From Planctomycetota bacterium (lineage in GTDB: Bacteria; Planctomycetota; SBBH01; JACQRN01): 6,192 nt of DNA. Below are positions 1-5,347 of the stretch, one piece after another. A program made the translations under genes and the position numbers. The notes beneath the pieces were generated by a model. It did not search any database. It was given only the letters and a program-made list of their open reading frames with translations, and was not told the DNA's origin. How positions within the stretch are numbered: position 1 is the first letter of the stretch; each line of letters starts with the position of its first letter. The stretch covers positions 1 to 6,192 of the forward strand of contig JACQRN010000060.1 of assembly GCA_016206515.1 (NCBI GenBank), given 5' to 3'.

Positions 1-1054
1 CCCCCAGGACGAGCGCCGCATCCCCCTCCCCCACGCGCGCCCGCCAGAGGCCGTGAACGCGCGTCCGACCGGTCGCGTCCGTGTTCGACGCGCGCCAGGG
101 TCCGCCCGAGGACACCGCTGCCAGCAGGTTCGCCGCCCCGATCGCGCGCGCCTCGCCGTCGGCGTCGCCTACGGCGGCCGCATGCTCCTTGAAAGGGATC
201 GTCACGTTGAGCCCCGCGAAACCGGCCTCCGCGGCCCACGACAGGTCCCACCGGTCCTGCGAGACGGGCAGGTACAACCCCGCCCCCCGCGCGCGAAGCC
301 AGGCGTTGTGCATCGCGGGGGAGGCGGAGGAGGAGACGTCGCGCCCCGTCACGCCGTATAGCGCGCGCGGGGGCTCGGGGGACGGCGGGCCGAAGTCCGC
401 GAGGAACCGGTCGAGCGTCGGCTGGCCCGGCGCGGTCCGCGACCCCTCGTCGAGCGCCACGTAGGCCCACCGCCCGCCGAGGGAGAGGGACAGGACGCGG
501 CTGGCGACCCCGGTCGAGGGCCCGGCACCGAAGAGGATCCAGTCGCATCCGAGCGCATCCGCCGGATTCAGGGCGATCCACTCCCGAAGGGTGCGCAGGG
601 ATTCCGCGTCGTCCCCGCGCACGACCCACTTGACCGCCACCGGAGGGACGAGGCGCGAGCGGACCACGGAGGTCCACCGCGCGAGCCCCTCGACGACGCG
701 CGAGGGCCCCTCCACTTCGTGCCGAGAGAGGATCGTCGGGACGCGGGCGAGCGAAGTCGGGACGCGGGAGTCCGCCTCCAGATCGATCCAGCGCGCCCCA
801 TGCCCGGCCGCCGCCGCCAGAAGTTCCAGCCGTTCCTCCTCGGGCCCTTCGAACGCACCCCCCTCCCGGACCGGGCGGCACGTCGCCACAACAGGGAGCG
901 GGCCGTCCCAACGCGCCGGGATCGAGCGGGCACGCCCCAGGTCCAGGCGGACCTCGAGCGCCACGATGCCGGGGCGCCGGGAGACCGCCTCCACGCGCCG
1001 CGGATCCCACGAGCGCAACGGAACGCTGACGCAGAGGCCGAACGGGAGACGCAC
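1..1054 (-). CDS. aroDE: Fused 3-dehydroquinate dehydratase (type I) / shikimate dehydrogenase, 3' end cut by window
   Basis: This bifunctional cytoplasmic enzyme would carry out steps 3 and 4 of the shikimate pathway: dehydration of 3-dehydroquinate, then NADPH-dependent reduction of 3-dehydroshikimate. The frame is open for 351 codons to the window edge. Residues 1-220 look like type I dehydratase: RLDLG at 36-40, R60 and E64 in TCRPVREGG, IDLE at 90-93, H112 in LSRHE, Schiff-base K142 in VAVKW, R186 in ASR and Q211 in APGQ, so every expected catalytic position is filled. From residue 231 a shikimate dehydrogenase begins: YGVTG, SASPAMHN (243-250), NVTIPFKE with catalytic K289, GAANL (306-310) and NTDATG with D326. 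The sequence stops at LVLG, the first residues of the NADP-binding glycine motif. The GTG start is chosen because an in-frame TGA lies five codons upstream and the first dehydratase strand (LCVSV) follows at once. A G-rich run three bases upstream could be a close ribosome site. Fused AroDE proteins are known from plants, chlamydiae and planctomycetes. Confidence 0.93.
   Translation of the reverse strand, partial: MRLPFGLCVSVPLRSWDPRRVEAVSRRPGIVALEVRLDLGRARSIPARWDGPLPVVATCRPVREGGAFEGPEEERLELLAAAAGHGARWIDLEADSRVPTSLARVPTILSRHEVEGPSRVVEGLARWTSVVRSRLVPPVAVKWVVRGDDAESLRTLREWIALNPADALGCDWILFGAGPSTGVASRVLSLSLGGRWAYVALDEGSRTAPGQPTLDRFLADFGPPSPEPPRALYGVTGRDVSSSASPAMHNAWLRARGAGLYLPVSQDRWDLSWAAEAGFAGLNVTIPFKEHAAAVGDADGEARAIGAANLLAAVSSGGPWRASNTDATGRTRVHGLWRARVGEGDAALVLG
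735..768 (-). repeat. 13-bp direct repeat inside the aroD part (21-bp period)
   Basis: The plus-strand string GTCGGGACGCGGG occurs at 735-747 and again at 756-768. The 21-bp period keeps the reading frame, and the protein reads RVPT, SLA, RVPT at about residues 97-107, just before the catalytic-histidine strand. It looks like an in-frame tandem duplication, or chance reuse of codons in GC-rich DNA. Confidence 0.6.
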
Positions 1055-1062
1055 CGTCCCCC

Positions 1063-1091
1063 ATTGTCAGGACCTTCCCGAGCGCCTACAA
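1063..1091 (-). promoter_or_regulatory. Candidate overlapping promoter for aroDE
   Basis: Read on the minus strand, TTGTAG (1091-1086, 3 of 6 to the -35 consensus) and GACAAT (1068-1063, 4 of 6 to the -10 consensus) are again 17 bp apart. Predicted initiation is about 1056-1054, at the GTG start of aroDE. The hexamers physically overlap those of the candidate moxR promoter, so the two polymerases could not bind at once. Weaker than the plus-strand match. Confidence 0.3.
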
Positions 1092-1092
1092 C
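1064..1092 (+). promoter_or_regulatory. Candidate promoter for moxR
   Basis: TTGTCA at 1064-1069 (5 of 6 to TTGACA) and TACAAC at 1087-1092 (4 of 6 to TATAAT) are separated by exactly 17 bp. Transcription would begin about seven bases after the second hexamer, at 1099-1100, which is the GTG start of moxR, so the mRNA could be leaderless. This is consensus matching only; the organism's sigma factor preferences are unknown. Confidence 0.4.
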
Positions 1093-1099
1093 TGCGCGC

Positions 1100-2023
1100 G
1101 TGACGAGCGCGAAGATCAAACCCCTGGAGGAGAACCTCCGGACCGTGATCCGGGGGAAGGAGGGCCCGATCCGGCTGCTGCTCACGGGGCTCCTGGCGCG
1201 CGGGCACGTCCTCGTCGAGGACCTTCCGGGGATGGGGAAGACGACCCTGGCGAAGGCGCTCGCCCTGTCGATCGACTGCGAGTTCCGGAGGATCCAGTTC
1301 ACGCCGGACCTCCTTCCCGGCGACGTACTGGGAGTTTCGATCTTTCATCCGGAGCGCCATGCCTTCGAGTTCCGCCCCGGGCCGGTGTTCACGAACGTCC
1401 TCCTGGCGGACGAGATCAACCGGACGAACCCGCGCACCCAGTCGTGCCTCCTGGAGGCGATGAACGAGTCGCAGGCGACCGTCGACGGCACCACCCGGCC
1501 GCTCCCGGCCCCCTTCTTCGTGATCGCCACGCAGAACCCGGTCGAGCGGGCGGGGACCTATCCGCTCCCCGACTCGCAACTCGACCGGTTCCTCCTCTCG
1601 TTCGAGATGGGGTACCCGGACCGGGAGATGACGAAGGCGCTCCTGAAAGACCAGGCGCACGGGCACCCGCTCGACCGGACCCGGCCGGCGCTCACCGGGC
1701 CGGAGCTCCTGGCGCTCCAGGGGGAGGCGCGCGCCGTGGCGCTCGGCGACGCGGTCGTCGAGTACGCGATCCGCCTCGCGGAGGCGAGCCGCAAGCACCC
1801 CGCCGTCGCGATCGGGGCCTCCCCGCGCGGGGCGCTGCACCTGACGCGCGCCGCGCAGGCGCACGCGTTCCTCCTCGGCCGCGCCCACACGATCCCCGAC
1901 GACGTCAAGGCGGTCGCCTCCGCGGTGCTCGCGCACCGGATGATCCTGCGCGACCGGGGGGCGACGGGGCAGGCGCGGGAGGCGGTGGAGGACCTGTTGA
2001 GGGAAACGGAGATTCCGATCTAG
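1100..2023 (+). CDS. moxR: MoxR-family AAA+ ATPase
   Basis: A 307-residue protein, about the usual length for MoxR ATPases, which are cytoplasmic AAA+ remodelers thought to assist maturation or assembly of partner proteins encoded beside them. All family landmarks are present: Walker A LPGMGKTT with K47, the RIQFTPDLLPGD signature (64-75), Walker B LLADEINR with D104 and E105, sensor 1 ATQNP with N146, the arginine-finger segment GTYPLPDSQLDRF with R163, and sensor 2 GASPRG with R243, followed by the helical lid. The open frame extends upstream to about 719, but that part overlaps the divergent aroDE gene and has no family match. GTG at 1100 puts the KPLEENLRTVIRGKE helix at the N terminus, as in relatives. 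No Shine-Dalgarno sequence is visible before it, which fits a leaderless transcript. It is the first gene of a cluster with a DUF58 protein and a transglutaminase, a common arrangement. The partner substrate cannot be told from the sequence. Confidence 0.95.
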   Translation: MTSAKIKPLEENLRTVIRGKEGPIRLLLTGLLARGHVLVEDLPGMGKTTLAKALALSIDCEFRRIQFTPDLLPGDVLGVSIFHPERHAFEFRPGPVFTNVLLADEINRTNPRTQSCLLEAMNESQATVDGTTRPLPAPFFVIATQNPVERAGTYPLPDSQLDRFLLSFEMGYPDREMTKALLKDQAHGHPLDRTRPALTGPELLALQGEARAVALGDAVVEYAIRLAEASRKHPAVAIGASPRGALHLTRAAQAHAFLLGRAHTIPDDVKAVASAVLAHRMILRDRGATGQAREAVEDLLRETEIPI

Positions 2024-2086
2024 AACGATGAAGACAGGAGTCAAGAGACAGGAGTCGGGAGACAGGAGGTGGATCCTCCATCGTTC
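2023..2086. repeat. Short inverted repeat flanking the left arm of the intergenic palindrome
   Basis: GAACGATG at 2023-2030 is perfectly complementary to CATCGTTC at 2079-2086. The first copy begins with the last base of the moxR stop codon; the second lies in the loop of the larger palindrome. Pairing of these 8 bp would enclose the left arm of the larger structure, so the two folds compete. No poly-T tract follows. Confidence 0.5.
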
Positions 2087-2130
2087 GCCTCTCCTCCTGT
2101 CTTCTGTCTCCTGTCTCCTGACTCCTTCTT
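2031..2130. repeat. Large imperfect palindrome with 14-bp direct repeats between moxR and the DUF58 gene
   Basis: The left arm (2031-2069) holds three copies of AGACAGGAG beginning at 2032, 2046 and 2060, an exact 14-bp period. The right arm (2093-2130) is its reverse complement with about four mismatches and one single-base gap, around a loop of about 23 bp. In RNA this would form one long hairpin. No T-run follows, so it is not a standard intrinsic terminator. From general recollection, similar GACAGGAG-type repeats sit between genes in many GC-rich environmental bacteria, which would make this a dispersed family; that was not checked. It occupies most of the 132-bp gap in the cluster and could lower or separate expression of the downstream genes. 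Confidence 0.8.
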
Positions 2131-2144
2131 CCCGTCCCACTCAC

Positions 2145-2151
2145 GGTGATC
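2145..2151 (+). promoter_or_regulatory. Ribosome binding site of the DUF58 gene
   Basis: GGTGATC matches the downstream half of the full Shine-Dalgarno complement (AAGGAGGTGATC). Its GG lies nine bases before the ATG at 2156, a normal position. It is outside the palindrome, so the start site should remain accessible when the hairpin forms. Confidence 0.6.
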
Positions 2152-2155
2152 GGCC

Positions 2156-3220
2156 ATGATCCGCCTCCTCCGCTCCCTCCCCCGCCCGACGCCTTTTGGC
2201 ATCCTCTGGTCCACGACGCTCCTGATCCCCGCGTCCCTGTTCGTCCGGTTCCAGCTCCAGGTCCCCGGGCTCGTCTTCTCGATCCTGCTGTCGTTCCTCC
2301 TGGCCGGGTGGGCCGGGAACCTCCTGAACCTCGCGGGGGCGCGGCTCGAACGCACCGCGCCCCGCCGCGTCGGCGCCGGGCGGGCGTTCTCCGTCCGCTG
2401 GCGGCTCTCGAACACCTCGCGCGCGTTTCCCGCGGAGGGGGTCGAGATCTCGGTCCATCCGGGCCGCGTCCTGCGCGTCACCTGCGTCCCTTCGGGGGGG
2501 CACGCGGAGTGGAACACCCCCCTGCGCCTCACCCGCCGCGGGGTCCGCGACCTCCCGCCGGCGTCGATCTCCAGCGCGGCGCCCCTGGGGCTGTTCCGCC
2601 GCTCCCTGGAGCGGCCGGCCCCGTGCCGCGTCGTCGTCACGCCGCGCTACGGCCGGTTCCGGACGCCCGTGCTCGACGGGATCCTGCGCGAGGCCGAGTC
2701 GCTCCGCTCGGAGGCGGGGATCGCCGACGCGGACGGCACGATGCTGCGCCACTACCACCCCGGCGACCCCGCGCGCTGGATCCACTGGCGCAGCACCGCG
2801 CACCGCGGGACGCTCACGGTCCTCCCTCCGGAACGGACCGTGCTCGAACCGCTCACGGTCGAACTGGACCTGGGGGCCGGGGACCTCCCCGCGGGGCGCT
2901 CGCGTTCCCTCTTCGAGCGCGCCGTCAGCGTGGCGGCGACGCTCCTGCGCGACGCGGACACGCGCGGACTCCCCTTGCGCCTGGCGTGGCACGGCGATCC
3001 CGCGCAGGGGGACGGCCCCGGCGCAGCGCCTCTCGGGGACCTCCTCGAGGCGCTCGCGACGGTCCGCCTCGCGCCCGGGAGCGCGAGCGCATCGGGCCCC
3101 GTCCCCCCGGGGGCGCTCCGGGTCACCTGCCGCGCGGACGGACCAGCCTCGCGCGTCCTGCGCGTCGGCGACGCCGGCTTCTTCCGCGCCTTCCGATATG
3201 AGCCGCGCGCCGACGGTTGA
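2156..3220 (+). CDS. DUF58 family membrane protein
   Basis: A 354-residue protein of the DUF58 family, usually encoded directly after a MoxR ATPase. Two hydrophobic segments at about residues 14-31 and 36-57 anchor it in the membrane. A beta-rich stretch follows (about 63-165, ending VVVTPRYG). The diagnostic DUF58 motif is at 199-220: HYHPGD, then RWIHWRSTAHRG. The remaining part (about 225-350) resembles the von Willebrand A-like tail of the family (VELDL, then helices), though a complete metal-binding motif is not evident. The biochemical role of DUF58 proteins is not settled; gene context links them to envelope maturation together with MoxR and transglutaminases. The ATG at 2156 has a fitting ribosome site and places the first membrane segment at the N terminus. 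The 3' end overlaps the next gene by 23 bp, so the two are probably translationally coupled. Confidence 0.92.
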   Translation: MIRLLRSLPRPTPFGILWSTTLLIPASLFVRFQLQVPGLVFSILLSFLLAGWAGNLLNLAGARLERTAPRRVGAGRAFSVRWRLSNTSRAFPAEGVEISVHPGRVLRVTCVPSGGHAEWNTPLRLTRRGVRDLPPASISSAAPLGLFRRSLERPAPCRVVVTPRYGRFRTPVLDGILREAESLRSEAGIADADGTMLRHYHPGDPARWIHWRSTAHRGTLTVLPPERTVLEPLTVELDLGAGDLPAGRSRSLFERAVSVAATLLRDADTRGLPLRLAWHGDPAQGDGPGAAPLGDLLEALATVRLAPGSASASGPVPPGALRVTCRADGPASRVLRVGDAGFFRAFRYEPRADG

Positions 3221-5294
3221 GTCGCCGCGCGACCGCCTCCCCCGCGCGGCGGCTCGGGGAGCGACGATCGCCGGGGCGTGCGCGGCGCTGGGGCCTTTGC
3301 ACACCTCCTTCGAGGCGCCGCTCTTCCTGCTCGCCTCCACGCTGGTCTGGCTCGTGCCGCGCTGGCTCGGCCACGGGCACGCCTGGGGGCCGCGCACCAC
3401 ACGCCAACTCGCGCTGTTGGGCGTCTGCCTCGTCCCGCTCGACATGGCGGTCGGTTCGGGCGACCTCGTCCGTTCGCTCCTCCACCTCCTGGCGCTCCTG
3501 CAGATCTCGGTCCTCGGGACGCCCCTGCGGCAGGCCGAGTGCGTGCGCCTCGTGCTGCTGGGCGGGTCGCAGGTCGGCGCCGCATCGTGCCTCCGGATGG
3601 ACCCCGGGCTTCCGGTCTGGATTCTCGCGTTCATCGTCCTCGCCGCGGCGGCGCTGCACCGCTCGACCGTCTCCGGCACCCTCCCGCGCGGGGCCGTGCC
3701 GCGGTTCCGGCGCCCGGCGGCGCTCGCGGCGGGGATCGTCCCGTGCGGGATCGTGCTGTTCCTCTGCCTCCCGCGGGTGGACCTCTCCGGCGGCGCGCAG
3801 GGGCCCGGCGCGAGCGCCCTGCCGTACAGCATCGGCCCGGCGGCCGCGGGCGGGGCGACGCGGACCGGATACACGGACACCGTGCGACTGGGGGACGAGG
3901 CGTCGATCCAGAAGGATCCGACGCTCGCCTTCTCGTGCCGGTTCATGCGGGAGGGCGCGCCCGCGGAACCCCGCGCCACCCCCCGCTGGCGCGTCCGGCA
4001 GATGGATTGGTTCGACGGGCACGCGTGGAGCGCGGCGCTCGGGGAGGCCCGGTACACCTTCGACAACCACGACCGGAAACTGGATCGCCGGGTCGACATC
4101 CACCCGGCATGGGTCCCGCCGGACCGGTGGCTCACCGCGCGGATGACCGCAGGGGTCGGCCACCCCCGCGGGGTCCCCGTGCACGGCGTCCCCTGCGCGG
4201 TGGGCGGCATTCGCTCCCTCTGGCGGCTCCACGCGGCACACCTCTCCTTCGACGGTCCCGCGCCGAGGGACTACACGGTGGAATCCGCCGAGATCCGGTG
4301 GGAAGCCCTGCGCGCGGCCGTCCGTCCCGCGGTCGTCGCCGACCTCGACCTCCAGATCCCCCCGATCCCGTCCGCCGGACGGATCCGCGATCTTGCCGCG
4401 CGCCTGTCGGCGGGGTCCCAGACGCCCGGAGAGACGATCGAACGCTGCCGCGCGCACTTCGAGGAGGGGTTCTCGTACACGCTCGACCTCGACTGGGATC
4501 CGGGCGACGACCCGGTCGGGCGGTTCCTCTTCGAGGAGCGGCGCGGGCACTGCGAGTACTTCGCCAGCGCGCTCGCGCTCCTCCTGCGAGGGGCCGGGAT
4601 CCCCGCGCGGCTCGCCGTCGGGTACGCGGACGGGGAGAGGGACGACGCGACGTCGACCTACGTCGTGCGCCAATCCCACGCTCACGCCTGGGTCGAGGTC
4701 CCCGTCCACCCCCCGGGGGGCGACACGTCCGGCGGCTTGGCGTTCCTGCCGGTCGACGCAACGCCGTCCGCGGAGAGGCTCGCGCGGATGCCGTTGCCGT
4801 CGGGCCTCCCGTTCTGGTCGCGCGCACGGCTCGCGTTCGAGGACCGCTGGAACCGTTATGTCGTCGCCTACGACGAGAGGACGCGGCAGGAGACCGGCGC
4901 GTGGATGCGATCCCGCATCAAAGGGTTCCTCCCGGGCGGGATCGCCCGGATTCTGGCGGCTGGCTTCGCGGCGGCCCTCCTATGGCTCATACTTCGCCGC
5001 CTGTGCGGCGGAAAGCCCGCCGTATCCGCCGTACGGACGGCCTCCTGCGGGGCGTACAGGAAGGCGCTCCTCCTTCTGGCCCGTCGCGGCCACCGGCGCT
5101 CCGCTCATGAAACCCCCCGCGAGTACGCCGTAAGACTGCCGGCCCCCCTTGGCGCGGCTCGCGAACCCCTGCAGGTTCTCACGGGGTGCCATGAGGCGGT
5201 CGTCTATGCGGGAGAGCCAGCGCCCGCCCACGACGACCGCGCACGACAGGCGCTCGGGGAACTGCGCTCGGCGTTGAGATCATCCGGGAGGTAG
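3198..5294 (+). CDS. tgpA: TgpA-type membrane transglutaminase-like protein (N-terminal TM region, transglutaminase core, DUF4129-like tail)
   Basis: This 698-residue protein has the full TgpA layout. About five or six hydrophobic segments lie within residues 22-192, followed by an extracytoplasmic region containing DTVRLGDEASI (227-237), typical of the family. The transglutaminase-like core spans about 395-525 with the catalytic triad in place: C452 in RRGHCEYFASA, H496 in SHAHAWVEV and D520 in PVDATP. A further membrane helix at about 581-601 returns the chain to the cytoplasm, where a DUF4129-like tail (about 618-698, with ETPREYA) completes it. Family members are periplasm-facing cysteine enzymes (transglutaminase- or protease-like); the Pseudomonas aeruginosa TgpA is known to be essential, but its substrate is undefined. 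The ATG lies inside the end of the DUF58 gene with no clear ribosome site, consistent with coupling. The stop TAG is supplied by the GTAG head of a REP-like unit. The C-terminal 110 codons use more A/T-ending codons (CTA, ATA, GTA, AGA) than the rest. Confidence 0.93.
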   Translation: MSRAPTVESPRDRLPRAAARGATIAGACAALGPLHTSFEAPLFLLASTLVWLVPRWLGHGHAWGPRTTRQLALLGVCLVPLDMAVGSGDLVRSLLHLLALLQISVLGTPLRQAECVRLVLLGGSQVGAASCLRMDPGLPVWILAFIVLAAAALHRSTVSGTLPRGAVPRFRRPAALAAGIVPCGIVLFLCLPRVDLSGGAQGPGASALPYSIGPAAAGGATRTGYTDTVRLGDEASIQKDPTLAFSCRFMREGAPAEPRATPRWRVRQMDWFDGHAWSAALGEARYTFDNHDRKLDRRVDIHPAWVPPDRWLTARMTAGVGHPRGVPVHGVPCAVGGIRSLWRLHAAHLSFDGPAPRDYTVESAEIRWEALRAAVRPAVVADLDLQIPPIPSAGRIRDLAARLSAGSQTPGETIERCRAHFEEGFSYTLDLDWDPGDDPVGRFLFEERRGHCEYFASALALLLRGAGIPARLAVGYADGERDDATSTYVVRQSHAHAWVEVPVHPPGGDTSGGLAFLPVDATPSAERLARMPLPSGLPFWSRARLAFEDRWNRYVVAYDERTRQETGAWMRSRIKGFLPGGIARILAAGFAAALLWLILRRLCGGKPAVSAVRTASCGAYRKALLLLARRGHRRSAHETPREYAVRLPAPLGAAREPLQVLTGCHEAVVYAGEPAPAHDDRARQALGELRSALRSSGR

Positions 5295-5314
5295 GGCGGA
5301 CTTCATGTCCGCCC
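5291..5314 (+). repeat. REP-like unit 1
   Basis: GTAG at 5291-5294, then a stem of GGGCGGAC (5294-5301) pairing perfectly with GTCCGCCC (5307-5314) around the loop TTCAT. The TAG at 5292-5294 is the stop codon of the transglutaminase gene. Confidence 0.8.
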
Positions 5315-5323
5315 ATGCGTGCT

Positions 5324-5347
5324 GGGCGCGGATCAACCGCGCCCTAC
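5324..5347 (-). repeat. REP-like unit 2, inverted
   Basis: On the minus strand GTAG (5347-5344) is followed by the stem GGGCGCGG (5344-5337) pairing perfectly with CCGCGCCC (5331-5324) around the loop TTGAT. Head and stem length match unit 1 while the stem centre differs (GCGG against GGAC), so it is a diverged relative rather than a fresh copy. Its TAG (5346-5344) ends the minus-strand gene. Confidence 0.8.

Noticed and set aside
719..1099. Upstream extension of the moxR reading frame
   Set aside because: The extra residues do not resemble MoxR N termini and overlap the divergent aroDE gene; the family begins at the helix just after GTG 1100.
568..1302. A 244-codon minus-strand frame spanning the aroDE start and moxR
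   Set aside because: It shares the strand of aroDE but in another frame, has low-complexity Arg/Ser/Ala composition, and crosses into moxR; the aroDE frame has all catalytic residues.
2141..4210. A 689-codon open frame on the minus strand opposite the DUF58 and transglutaminase genes
   Set aside because: It is rich in Arg, Pro, Ala and Gly with no recognisable domain, and it lies opposite two genes with clear family motifs; GC-rich coding DNA commonly leaves such antisense frames open.
3278..5110. A 610-codon plus-strand frame inside the transglutaminase gene
   Set aside because: The product is almost entirely Arg/Pro/Ala/Gly and has no motif, while the overlapping frame holds a complete Cys-His-Asp transglutaminase.
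5294..5314. Intrinsic terminator for the transglutaminase gene
   Set aside because: The hairpin is perfect but is followed by ATGCGTGCTG with no T-run; the GTAG head and inverted partner fit a REP-like unit better.
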